Shown here in pieces: positions 1 through 7,918 of a stretch of DNA of 21,314 nt. Origin of the DNA: JAAYCB01 sp012744395 (lineage in GTDB: Bacteria; Planctomycetota; Planctomycetia; Pirellulales; Thermoguttaceae). A program made the translations under genes and the position numbers. Location: the NCBI GenBank assembly GCA_028703175.1, contig JAQVNJ010000107.1, positions 1 to 21,314 of the forward strand. Reading direction: 5' to 3'. Positions within the stretch are counted from its first letter, which is position 1. Each line of letters begins with the position of its first letter. The notes under the pieces are model-generated. The model was not told the origin of the DNA. It was given only the letters and a program-made list of their open reading frames with translations, and ran no database searches.

Positions 1-149
1 AAACAGCCACCGCCGCCCACTCCGCCGTACCTCCATGATGCCCCGGCGATTCGAGCCCAATTCGGCTCCTGTCTTCAGCAAGCTCGCCTGAAATCCGTCC
101 ATCCTTCCTCGAAAATGGACAGATACCTTTTGTCAACGGGAGAACAGCC

Positions 150-2909
150 ATGGGCAGAAGCCTGCTTTTGGCGCTGCTGCTGGCGGCGGCGGTTTCGGCC
201 GAGGAGATTGCCGTCCGGCCCGACCTGCCGAATACGGTGGCGTTTCCGGCGACGAAAGCCCGCTTCGTCCGCTTCGTCATCCACCGCACCACTGGCAGTC
301 AACCTTGCATCGATGAACTGGAAGTCTACGCGCCCGGCGGCGAGCAGAACCTGGCACTGGCCAGCGCCGGCGCCAAGGCGACGGCGTCGTCCTGCCTCCC
401 CGGCTATCCGATCCACCAGATCGCACACCTGAACGACGGGCGCTACGGCAACAGCCAGAGCTGGATCGCCGCGACGAGCACCGGCGAGTGGGCCCAGATC
501 GAACTGGCCGGCGAGACGGCCGTCGACCGCGTTGTGTTCTCCCGCGATCGCCAGGGCCAGTACCGCGACCGGCTGGCGGTCCATTTCGAGGTACGGCTGT
601 CGCTCGACGGCGCTGCGTGGCAGTCGGTGTCGACCGTCAAGGCCGTTGCCGCGGGCGTGGCCGCTGCCGCGCGGCCGCCGTCCCCGCAGTCGGCCGGTCC
701 GCTCGACACGTCCGACGCCGCCCTGGCCCGAGCCCTCGAGCAGGGTGATTTGACCCGCTACGCTTTTCTTTGCGAGGCGCGAACCTGCTGGCGGGTGGAT
801 CCCACGGATCCGGCAAAACGCGTTCTGGGACAACTGGCCCAGATGATCGATCGCTTCCAGTCGAGGGGAATCGAGGTCGATCGGGAGCGGTCGGAATTGG
901 CCGCGCTTGTCCACCGGCGGGAGCAGATCGGGGCGGATCCGGACGCCGCCAGCGCGTTGTTCTTCGACGCCCGCAACGCCAAGCGCGATCTGTTCTTTCG
1001 CGACCCGGACCTGAACCCGCTGGAGAGAATCCTCTTCGTGCACCGGCATCCGTACAACCCTTCGCACAACTACAGCGTGATCCTCGATGCGCAAGGTCCG
1101 GCGGGCGGCGCCGTCTGCCTGCTCGAGATCCCGGTTGTCGGCGGTCGGCTCAAGCCGGCCCGTGCCAGGCTCAAGCGGCTGTTCGCAGCCGGCCAGGGGG
1201 TGGCGCGGGACCCGGTGGCCAGCTTCGACGCCCGAAAAATCTACTTCGCCTACCAGAAGACCAAGGGGGATTACTTTCACTTGATGGTTATGGATGCCTG
1301 CGGCAGCGGCGCGAGCCGGTTGACCGGCGGCCCGTTCCACGACACCTTCCCCTGCCCGCTGCCCGACGGAGGGCTGGCTTTCATGTCGACGCGGTGCCGC
1401 GCTCGGTTCCTCTGCTGGCGCCCGCAGGCCTTCGTCCTGTTTCGCATGGACGCCGGCGGCGGCGCCATCCACCCGCTCTCCCGCGCCAACCTCAGCGAAT
1501 GGACTCCATCGCTGATGCGCGACGGCCGGATTCTCTGGATGCGATCGGAGTATCTCGACAAGGGGGCCGACTTCGGCCACACCCTCTGGGCAATCCGCCC
1601 GGACGGGGCGCACCCGGAACTGATCTTCGGCAACAACACGCTCAACTGTTATGCCAACGGCTGCCAGGTGCCGGGGACCGGCGAGATTTGTTGCACCCTG
1701 GTTTCCCACGGCGGCGACTTGAATGGCCCGGTGGCGCTGCTGGATCCGAGCAAGGGCCGGTTCAACCCCGCCGCCATCCGCAGCATCACGCCCGACGTGG
1801 CTGCGCACACGCACATGAGTTGGGCGAAGCGCGAGTGTTTTCGCGATCCGGTTCCGGTCAGCCGCGATGCCTTTCTATGCAGCCACGCGCCCGACGACCA
1901 TTTCGGGTTGTACGTCATCGATCGCCACGGCAACCGCGAGCTGCTCCACCTGGACCCCGCGATCGGCGCCATGAGCCCGACCCTGTTCCGGCCGGTCGCC
2001 CCGCCCCCGATCCTGGCGCCGCCGGTCCTGGACCGGCAATCGCGGACAGGCCGCTTCGTCGTGGCCGACGTGTATCAGGGCCTCGAGCCGGAGGTCCGGC
2101 GCGGGGCCGTGAAGTATCTGCGCGTCTGCGAAGAAGTCCGGGCGGACCTGATCCAACTCGCCGGCGGCGACTACCAGAACGACCACGAGCCGTTTCTCGA
2201 CTGGTATGCAACGCCGATCCACAAGGTGAGCGGCCCGGGCGGCTGGCCGAGCTACGTGGCCAAGGCCACGCACGGCACCGTCCCGGTGGCGGACGACGGT
2301 TCGGCAAGCTTCCACGCACCGGCCGGCAAGGTGCTTTACTTCCAGGCGCTCGACGAGGATTTCAACGAATTGCAGCGGATGCGGAGCGTCGTTCAGTTGC
2401 AGCCGGGCGAGACGCGAAGCTGCATCGGCTGCCATGAGAACCGCATGTCGGCCCCACCGGTCCGCCAGGGCGAGGCGCTGCGGCGCGAGTCCGCCCTGTT
2501 GCAGCCTCCGCCTTGGGGCGCCGGTCCCTTCTCCTATTCCGCCGTCGTCCAACCGGTCTGGGAGGCCCGCTGCACGGGCTGCCACGGCGAGCGCGACGAG
2601 CGCGGCTTCGACTTGACCGGCGGGCTGGACGGCGACGGGGTGCCGGCATCGTACCGAACGCTGATCGCCGGCGGCTGGGTCCACTACTTCGACTACCAAT
2701 GGGGGCAGGAGCACCAGAAGGCCCGCCCCCTCAGCTTCGGCTCGCTCCGCAGCAAGCTCTGGCAGGTGCTCGATTCCGGCCATTACGACGTCGAATTGAC
2801 CGAGGAGGAGATGCGCCGCGTCAAGTGCTGGATCGATTTGAACTGCCCGCTGTGGCCCGACTACATTTTCCGCCCGAAGCGGCTTGCGGGCATCGCCCGA
2901 GCCGATTGA
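150..2909 (+). CDS. Secreted discoidin / HzsA-related di-haem cytochrome protein
   Basis: 919 aa. The ATG at 150 follows GGGAG (138-142) and opens a clear signal peptide (MGRSLLLALLLAAAVSA, cut before EE). Residues about 20-165 look like an F5/8 type C (discoidin) carbohydrate-binding domain. Residues about 285-640 hold repeated short beta-propeller-like blocks (for example FDARKIYFAYQKTKGDYFHL and LMRDGRILWMRSEYLDKG). The C-terminal part has two c-type haem sites, CIGCH at 758-762 and CTGCH at 808-812, and ends with WIDLNCPLWPDY. This order matches planctomycete proteins named HzsA-related, distant relatives of the anammox hydrazine synthase alpha subunit. No hzsB or hzsC partners are nearby, so hydrazine synthesis is not implied. 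A periplasmic redox or substrate-binding role is inference. It appears to be a single-gene unit; nrdJ converges on it. Domain layout is fairly sure, function unknown. Confidence 0.85.
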   Translation: MGRSLLLALLLAAAVSAEEIAVRPDLPNTVAFPATKARFVRFVIHRTTGSQPCIDELEVYAPGGEQNLALASAGAKATASSCLPGYPIHQIAHLNDGRYGNSQSWIAATSTGEWAQIELAGETAVDRVVFSRDRQGQYRDRLAVHFEVRLSLDGAAWQSVSTVKAVAAGVAAAARPPSPQSAGPLDTSDAALARALEQGDLTRYAFLCEARTCWRVDPTDPAKRVLGQLAQMIDRFQSRGIEVDRERSELAALVHRREQIGADPDAASALFFDARNAKRDLFFRDPDLNPLERILFVHRHPYNPSHNYSVILDAQGPAGGAVCLLEIPVVGGRLKPARARLKRLFAAGQGVARDPVASFDARKIYFAYQKTKGDYFHLMVMDACGSGASRLTGGPFHDTFPCPLPDGGLAFMSTRCRARFLCWRPQAFVLFRMDAGGGAIHPLSRANLSEWTPSLMRDGRILWMRSEYLDKGADFGHTLWAIRPDGAHPELIFGNNTLNCYANGCQVPGTGEICCTLVSHGGDLNGPVALLDPSKGRFNPAAIRSITPDVAAHTHMSWAKRECFRDPVPVSRDAFLCSHAPDDHFGLYVIDRHGNRELLHLDPAIGAMSPTLFRPVAPPPILAPPVLDRQSRTGRFVVADVYQGLEPEVRRGAVKYLRVCEEVRADLIQLAGGDYQNDHEPFLDWYATPIHKVSGPGGWPSYVAKATHGTVPVADDGSASFHAPAGKVLYFQALDEDFNELQRMRSVVQLQPGETRSCIGCHENRMSAPPVRQGEALRRESALLQPPPWGAGPFSYSAVVQPVWEARCTGCHGERDERGFDLTGGLDGDGVPASYRTLIAGGWVHYFDYQWGQEHQKARPLSFGSLRSKLWQVLDSGHYDVELTEEEMRRVKCWIDLNCPLWPDYIFRPKRLAGIARAD

Positions 2910-2951
2910 CCGCACCCGCCAAACGAAGCAGGGCACCGCCGCGAGCCCCGC

Positions 2952-3107
2952 ATGACCGCGATCCTGGGGGGTTCCGCCTTCGCTTGTTTCATGGCGACGA
3001 ACACCGACGTCCTCGTGCTGGAAAACCACGTGTTACTCAGGGGCGAGCTGCCGGCGGCGACGGGCCACCGCGTGGACGAGGACTTGGCGCGGTGCGCGTC
3101 GGACTGA
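2952..3107 (+). other. Short ORF, possible N-terminal gene fragment
   Basis: 51-codon ORF (ATG 2952, TGA 3105-3107) 42 bases after the cytochrome gene. The middle reads TDVLVLENHVLLRGEL, which resembles the strand-rich start (DVLVLKNGRVLEGEI type) that follows the signal peptide in many planctomycete TPR proteins. If so, this is a broken remnant cut off after about 40 codons. No Shine-Dalgarno sequence is evident. It could equally be chance coding in a GC-rich spacer. Confidence 0.25.
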
Positions 3108-3110
3108 GAC

Positions 3111-3146
3111 AAAAAGCGGAGCGATGGCCAGCAGCCATCGCTCCGC
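3111..3146 (-). terminator. Rho-independent terminator downstream of nrdJ
   Basis: Perfect 13-bp inverted repeat, arms 3116-3128 and 3134-3146, with a 5-base loop. On the minus strand the stem is followed directly by TTTTT (plus-strand AAAAA at 3111-3115), the classical intrinsic terminator layout. It lies 186 bases past the nrdJ stop. Read on the plus strand it has no T-tract, so it would be a weaker stop for the cytochrome gene. Confidence 0.75.
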
Positions 3147-3159
3147 CGGTGAGCCGACG

Positions 3160-3240
3160 CCGCCGCGCGTGGCGCGGCGGCCGGTTGCGTTTCTGGGGTT
3201 GCTCGGGGCCTCCGGCCCGGCAATCCGTTGCGAGCAACCC
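3160..3240. repeat. Two further hairpins in the nrdJ 3' spacer
   Basis: Hairpin one: arms CCGCCGCGC (3160-3168) and GCGCGGCGG (3172-3180), loop of 3. Hairpin two: arms GGGTTGCTCG (3196-3205) and CGAGCAACCC (3231-3240), enclosing an inner stem GGGCC (3206-3210) / GGCCC (3214-3218). With the terminator at 3111-3146 they form three consecutive stems between the two convergent genes. The rest of the 2910-3331 spacer shows no gene beyond the short ORF at 2952. Confidence 0.6.
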
Positions 3241-3331
3241 GTGTCGTATTCTGCCGCGGACGAGGCCCGGAGACCGTGCCCGCGCGGCTATTACGCTCTC
3301 ATGAATTTCTCTCGGAATCACGCAAGCTCAT

Positions 3332-6300
3332 TTAGGAGCATCCCATGCTTGCGCCGCAGTTGTGGCAGAGGTAGCAGTTTCCGGTTCTGACGGTGATCGC
3401 CCCGCAATTGTCGCAGCTGGGAGCGTCTTCCTGGAACAGGGCGAACTGTTCGCTTGGGGTCCGCGCCGGCCCGGCCGCGGTGCGGGTCGCCAAACGGTTG
3501 AGCAGGGTGGTTGCCGCTTCCGCGGCCGAAGGGGCGACCAGGGCGGCCGCCCTGGCGTGCCCGTTGCCGGAACCGCCCTCCGTCTTGCCGTTGGATCCGT
3601 TGGCGGAGAGCGGCTGTCCACCGTTGGGGCCAACTCCCTGGCGAGGCTTGGGCCCGCCAGCCGTCGTGGCGGCGGGCATCGACTCCGTTTCCGGTTCCGC
3701 TTCTCCCGGTTCACTCCTCGGCGAATCTCCGTACGGCAGCCCCTTGTTCGCTTCGCGGAAGCCGGGAATGAAGGTCACTCCCAGCCAGCGGAAGATGTAG
3801 TCGACGATGCTCTTGGCGATGCGGATGTCCGGGTTCTTCGTCGGCCCCATCGGTTCGAACCGGGTGTGCGAAAACTTCTGCACGTAGACCTCCAGGGGCA
3901 CGCCGTACTGGAGGCTCATCGAGACGGCCGTGCCGAAGCAGTCCATCAGCCCGCCGATCGTGCTCCCCTCCTTGGCCATCGTGATGAACATCTCGCCGGG
4001 CCGCCCGTCGGGATACAACCCGACGGTGATATAGCCCTCGTGGCCGGCAACGCTGAACTTGTGCGTGATCGAGGTGCGCGTGTCGGGCAGCCGCTCCCGC
4101 CGCGGGGCGGCAACCAGCGGCTTGTTCTCCGCCTGGTCCGCCTTGTCCGACCCGCTCCTGGTGCTCAGCGGCTGCACGCCCTTGGAGCCGTCGCGGTAGA
4201 CGGCCAGGGCCTTCAGCCCCAGCCGCCACCCCTCCACGTACGCGCTGGCGATGTCCTCGACCGTGCTGTCCTTGGGCATGTTGACCGTCTTGGAGATCGC
4301 GCCGGAGATGAACGGCTGGGCGGCCGCCATCATCCGCACATGCGCCCGCCAGGGAATCGAACGCGTCCCCCCCGGCGGCAGAAACGCGCAGTCGAAGACC
4401 GGCAAGTGCTCCGGCCGCAGGCCGGAGGGGCCCTCGATCGTCCCCTTCTGCTCGACGTAATCGCAGATCGAAGCCACCTCGTCCGGCTCGTAGCCCAGCG
4501 ATTCGAGCGCCAGCGGAACCGTGCGGTTGATGATCTTCAGCGTGCCGCCGCCGACAAGCTGCTTGTACTTGACCAGGGCGATGTCCGGCTCGATCCCCGT
4601 CGTGCAGCAATCCATCATGAAGCTGATCGTCCCGGTCGGCGCCAGCACGGTCACCTGCGCGTTGCGGAACCCGTAGCGCCGACCGCCGGCGAGCACCTCG
4701 TCCCAGACCTTCCGCGCGGCGGCCTTCATGTAGGCCGGGCAGGCCTGGATCTGTTCGACCTTCTCCCAGTGCATCTCCATCACGCGGAGCATCGCCTCGC
4801 GGTTGTCGTCGAACGCCTCGAACGACCCGACCGCCGCGGCCAGTTCGGCGCTCGTCCGGTTGGCCGTGCCGTGCATCAGCGCGGTGATCGCCCCGCAGAC
4901 GCCGCGGGCCTGGTCGGAGTCGTAGGGCAGACCGTTGGACATCAGCAGGGCGCCGAGGTTCGAATAGCCCAGCCCCAGGGGGCGGAAACGGTGGCTGTTG
5001 GCCGCAATCCGCTGCGTCGGATAGCTGGCATGATCGACGAGAATCTCCTGGGCGATCAGCACCAGCCGGCAGGCGGCCTCGAAGCGTTCCACGTCGAACG
5101 TGCCGTCGGGGCGGCGGAACCGCATCAGGTTGATGCTCGCCAGGTTGCAGGCGGAGTCATCGACGAACATGTACTCGCTGCACGGGTTCGACCCGTTGAT
5201 CCGGCCCGAATTGGGGCAGGTATGCCAACGATTGATCGTCGAGTCGTATTGCATGCCCGGATCGCCGCAGGCCCAGGCCGCCTTGGCCATCTTCTCCAGC
5301 AGGTCCTTGGCCGCGTAGGTCGGCCCTTCAACCGCCGGGTCCGTCACCCAGCGGGTCGTCCAGGGCTGGCCGGCCTCGGCCGCCGCCATGAACTCGTCGG
5401 AGACGCGGATCGAGAGATTCGCGTTCTGAAACAGCACCGAGCTGTATGCATCCTCGTAGTTGTACCCCTTGGCCAGGAGGATACGGGCCTTCTCCTCCTC
5501 CCGCTGCTTGCACTCGATGAATTCCAGGATGTCCGGATGCCAGACCTTGAGCGACTGCATTTTCGCCGCGCGGCGGGTCTTGCCGCCGCTCTTGACCACC
5601 GCGGCGATCTGGTCGTAAACCCGCATGAAGGAGAGCGGCCCGGATGGCCTGCCCCCGCCGGAGAGCTTCTCCCGCTGCGAACGCAGCGTGGACAGGTCCG
5701 TCCCGGTGCCCGAACCGAACTTGAACAACATGGCCTCGCTGCGGGCGAGTTCCATGATGTCTTCCATGTTGTCCGCCACGCTTTGGATGAAGCAGGCCGA
5801 CCCCTGCGGATATTCATAGGGGTTTTCCGGCTGGATCGCCTCGCCCGCCTTCTCGTCCCAGTGCCAATTGCACATGTCGCCCTTGATGCCGTACTGGTGG
5901 TAGAGGCCGACATTGAACCAGACCGGCGAATTGAACGCGGCGTATTGATGCAGGCACAGCCAGGTCAGCTCGCGATAGAACCGCTCGCCGTCCTCTTCCG
6001 AGGCGAAGTAGCCGTCGCGTTTGCCCCAGTCGGCGATCGTCCGCGTCACGCGGTGGATCAACTGGCGAACGCTCGTCTCGCGCTGCGGAGTGCCCACCTC
6101 GCCGAAGAAGTACTTGCTGACGACAACGTTGGCAGCCAACTGGCTCCACGCCGCGGGAATCTCGCAGTCCTTCTGCTCGAAGACGACCTCGCCGTTCTCC
6201 CCCTTGATCGCGGCCGAGCGGGTCTCCCATTCGACCGTGTCGAAGGGGCTCTCGACGTCTTCGGAGCAGAAGACGGCCGCCACAGGAAGACCCAGCGACG

Positions 6301-6403
6301 CGGCGGAAGCCGGATCGGCAGGGCTCGAGACGTCCGCCCGCGAGGCTCGCTCGTCCCGCTGGCCATTCCCAGCAGACCGGACTTGGTTTTCCAGTTTATC
6401 CAT
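3332..6403 (-). CDS. nrdJ: Adenosylcobalamin-dependent (class II) ribonucleotide reductase
   Basis: 1023 aa. It reduces ribonucleotides to deoxyribonucleotides with a B12-derived radical and does not require oxygen. The start MDKLENQ is fixed by AAGGAG (plus 6410-6415) seven bases upstream. Visible landmarks are the redox cysteine in GSACFIQSV (C204), the thiyl-radical site NPCSEY (N406, C408, E410), the second redox cysteine in SACNLASINL (C419), GSGTGTDLSTLRS in the N-terminal half, and PTGTISFMMDC. A TSCPD domain (HKFSVAGHEGYITVGLYPDG onward) is followed by a Gly/Pro/Ser/Asn/Ala-rich linker at about 880-990. A C-terminal cysteine cluster (997-1023, six Cys plus one His in a zinc-ribbon arrangement) ends the protein. 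It is longer than many class II enzymes because of the TSCPD, linker and ribbon. It appears monocistronic, with a leader of about 170 bases and a terminator at 3111-3146. Confidence 0.96.
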   Translation of the reverse strand: MDKLENQVRSAGNGQRDERASRADVSSPADPASAASLGLPVAAVFCSEDVESPFDTVEWETRSAAIKGENGEVVFEQKDCEIPAAWSQLAANVVVSKYFFGEVGTPQRETSVRQLIHRVTRTIADWGKRDGYFASEEDGERFYRELTWLCLHQYAAFNSPVWFNVGLYHQYGIKGDMCNWHWDEKAGEAIQPENPYEYPQGSACFIQSVADNMEDIMELARSEAMLFKFGSGTGTDLSTLRSQREKLSGGGRPSGPLSFMRVYDQIAAVVKSGGKTRRAAKMQSLKVWHPDILEFIECKQREEEKARILLAKGYNYEDAYSSVLFQNANLSIRVSDEFMAAAEAGQPWTTRWVTDPAVEGPTYAAKDLLEKMAKAAWACGDPGMQYDSTINRWHTCPNSGRINGSNPCSEYMFVDDSACNLASINLMRFRRPDGTFDVERFEAACRLVLIAQEILVDHASYPTQRIAANSHRFRPLGLGYSNLGALLMSNGLPYDSDQARGVCGAITALMHGTANRTSAELAAAVGSFEAFDDNREAMLRVMEMHWEKVEQIQACPAYMKAAARKVWDEVLAGGRRYGFRNAQVTVLAPTGTISFMMDCCTTGIEPDIALVKYKQLVGGGTLKIINRTVPLALESLGYEPDEVASICDYVEQKGTIEGPSGLRPEHLPVFDCAFLPPGGTRSIPWRAHVRMMAAAQPFISGAISKTVNMPKDSTVEDIASAYVEGWRLGLKALAVYRDGSKGVQPLSTRSGSDKADQAENKPLVAAPRRERLPDTRTSITHKFSVAGHEGYITVGLYPDGRPGEMFITMAKEGSTIGGLMDCFGTAVSMSLQYGVPLEVYVQKFSHTRFEPMGPTKNPDIRIAKSIVDYIFRWLGVTFIPGFREANKGLPYGDSPRSEPGEAEPETESMPAATTAGGPKPRQGVGPNGGQPLSANGSNGKTEGGSGNGHARAAALVAPSAAEAATTLLNRLATRTAAGPARTPSEQFALFQEDAPSCDNCGAITVRTGNCYLCHNCGASMGCS

Positions 6404-6569
6404 GACACGCTCCTTGCATCCTCATCTCAGGGCATCCTGTCCGGAAGTGCCGACACACTGAAGAGACCTCCGCGAAAACGACAAGCTCACCGGAAAGAAA
6501 AGGCAAAATCGACGCAGAATCGCCCGGAAGCCACTTTGTGCCCCCAAGGACGCTGCTAAACCCCTCCTG

Positions 6570-6616
6570 CACCAATATATTGTACCCAGCGCGGCCAGAT
6601 ACACAACATACAGGTG
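6570..6616 (-). promoter_or_regulatory. Tandem NrdR-box-like operator of nrdJ
   Basis: Box 1 at 6570-6585 reads CACCAATATATTGTAC and contains the perfect palindrome CAATATATTG (6573-6582). Box 2 at 6601-6616 reads ACACAACATACAGGTG. The known NrdR box is close to acaCwAtATaTwGtgt. Box 1 matches the whole core; box 2 matches the left half and most of the centre. The starts are 31 bp apart, three helical turns, as is usual for paired NrdR boxes. Box 2 is also flanked by the inverted repeat ATACAC / GTGTAT (6600-6605 and 6614-6619 by position). Expected role: dATP/ATP-responsive repression of nrdJ. The nrdR gene is not in the window. Confidence 0.65.
6579..6606 (-). promoter_or_regulatory. Probable nrdJ promoter
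   Basis: On the minus strand: -35 TTGTGT (plus 6601-6606), 16-base spacer, -10 TACAAT (plus 6579-6584). The -10 sits inside NrdR box 1 and the -35 inside box 2, which fits repression by promoter occlusion. This predicts transcription starting near 6572 and a leader of about 170 bases before ATG 6403. No cobalamin-riboswitch core was recognised in that leader. Confidence 0.5.
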
Positions 6617-7113
6617 TATCGGTCCAAGTTTACCGAGTTCTTGCCCGCCGTCAATCGTTTCTTGCCACCAATTCGCAAATGTCCTTACAGACAGTACTTA
6701 CGTGTTGGATCAGCCAGCGGCACGTGGACACCGCAAGGCACTCACCACGTCACAAGTCCATGCTAGCTCTAGCCTCACGGGATTCTCATCCTCATGCGCT
6801 TGACAAAACGGAATACACGCTAATTTCTCAAAAAATTGCCCCTCTCAAACTGCAAGCCGGGCGGACTGGGACGACCAGGCAATTGCCTTGGGTGACTGAG
6901 GAACCCTCTCCCCTCGACAGATGCATCGACGGTGAATTGGCCAAGAGACTCGCGCCCGTTCCAACCCCCCCGGCTGACGGCTGATCACTGACGGCTGATG
7001 GCTTTTTTCTCCCGCACCGCGGCTTGACTTCCTCTTCTCTATAATATACATTCGTACATATTCCGATCAAGACTTCGCCAGAATCGCCCGTGAAGGGCCA
7101 CGGCGGCGTTTCC
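6617..7113. other. Divergent spacer without a gene
   Basis: About 500 bases between the nrdJ operator and the HTH gene, visibly less GC-rich than the genes. I see no convincing coding sequence. Small signals: the 12-base palindrome AGGCAATTGCCT (6877-6888); an imperfect heptamer run of GGCTGAC/GGCTGAT type at 6972-7006 ending in TTTTTT (7003-7008); and an AT-rich stretch at 7040-7062 just before the regulator gene. Confidence 0.5.
7024..7052 (+). promoter_or_regulatory. Possible promoter of the HTH regulator gene
   Basis: TTGACT (7024-7029), 17-base spacer, TACATT (7047-7052), 61 bases before the chosen start. A perfect TATAAT at 7040-7045 overlaps the spacer but has no properly spaced -35. 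This is the only AT-rich promoter-like stretch near the gene. Assigned by eye. Confidence 0.35.
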
Positions 7114-7653
7114 ATGCTCGCAAGCGAAACACTCAATCTGCGGCGGCTGATCGTCCAACAGGGCCTGACGGCCAGCCAGGTCGCGGCGAAGACCGGCCTC
7201 GATCGCCGGACCGTTCGGGCGGTTCTCAGCGGGTCTGCCAAGCCCCACCTGCGGACGATCCACCGTCTGGCGGAGGGGCTCGGAGTCTCCTCCGACGAGT
7301 TCTACGTGGAACCCTCGCAACTGGCCTATCGGCAGTTCGACCGCCAGACCAACCCCGTGGCCGAAGAGGTCATCCACGAGCACCCTGAACTGTTCGCAGA
7401 CTGGACGATTGCCGACTTCGACGAATTGCACAGCCGCTTCGGCGCCGGGGGCGCCATGACGCGCGCAGGCGTGCTCGAGGCCGCCCAGGCCATGAACCGG
7501 CGGCGAACCGTCCACGAGAAGCTCGCCGTCTTGCTCGAAAGCAGCAGCGGGGAACTGGCTCGCACGATGATCGAACTGCTCTACGAGCAGACGATTGTCC
7601 GCGGCGATTGTCAGGAGCAGACATCCGCTGCGGCCGGAGTGCGTCGCGGATAG
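7114..7653 (+). CDS. XRE-type helix-turn-helix transcriptional regulator
   Basis: 179 aa from ATG 7114 (an in-frame GTG at 7090 would add 8 residues; neither has a strong Shine-Dalgarno, though GGCGG lies at 7102-7106). Residues about 6-65 form a Cro/CI-type HTH: NLRRLIVQQGLTASQVAAKT, then GLDRRTVRAVLSGSAKPHLR (recognition helix), then TIHRLAEGLGVSSDEFYV. The rest is a mostly helical, acidic domain (NPVAEEVIHEHPELFADW, FDELHSRFGAGGAMTR, MNRRRTVHEKLAVLLES) of unknown ligand, of a kind I recall from planctomycete regulators. It probably acts as a dimeric DNA-binding protein. Its targets are not evident; it could regulate itself, the divergent nrdJ or purH, which starts 265 bases downstream. Confidence 0.8.
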   Translation: MLASETLNLRRLIVQQGLTASQVAAKTGLDRRTVRAVLSGSAKPHLRTIHRLAEGLGVSSDEFYVEPSQLAYRQFDRQTNPVAEEVIHEHPELFADWTIADFDELHSRFGAGGAMTRAGVLEAAQAMNRRRTVHEKLAVLLESSSGELARTMIELLYEQTIVRGDCQEQTSAAAGVRRG

Positions 7654-7794
7654 GCCGCGCACGGACGCGCCGCATCGTGCCGAGACTCCAGAGCCAGGCG
7701 GCGGACCGTGGGCCCTCCGGCTCGCCGGCCTCCAGCGCCCTGCGCCGCCCGGCGCGCCCGTGCGGATGCCTCGCGGCGCCTTGCCCGCGGACCC

Positions 7795-7823
7795 TTGACC
7801 GATCTGGCTGGAAGCCGTAAACC
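7795..7823 (+). promoter_or_regulatory. Possible purH promoter
   Basis: TTGACC (7795-7800), 17-base spacer, TAAACC (7818-7823), about 95 bases before the purH start. The -35 is good and the -10 weak. The rest of the 7654-7918 spacer is very GC-rich and shows no gene. Confidence 0.35.
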
Positions 7824-7918
7824 TAAAGGTCGGTCGGCGACCAGATGCGGGCGTGCCCGGATTGCGCCGGCCGATTGCCTCCCGCTGCCGAGCCCCGATT
7901 GCCAGAGAGGTCCGAGAC

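Noticed and set aside
75..1814. Minus-strand open frame of 579 codons opposite the cytochrome gene
   Set aside because: Low-complexity Arg/Gly/Ala composition and no motif; the opposite strand has a signal peptide, ribosome site and haem motifs.
150..2909. Evidence for an anammox hydrazine synthase
   Set aside because: Only a distant HzsA-related domain is seen; no beta/gamma subunits or other anammox genes occur in the window.
3362..6559. Plus-strand open frame of 1065 codons opposite nrdJ
   Set aside because: It is antisense to a fully recognised nrdJ. The product is Arg/Gly/Val-rich without any family motif, a usual side effect of high-GC codon use.
6404..6572. Cobalamin riboswitch in front of nrdJ
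   Set aside because: No B12-box core on the minus strand; a GCCACT on the plus strand (near 6531) is in the wrong orientation.
6538..6984. 148-codon plus-strand frame in the nrdJ/HTH spacer
   Set aside because: It crosses the NrdR operator, has no ribosome site, and resembles no protein family.
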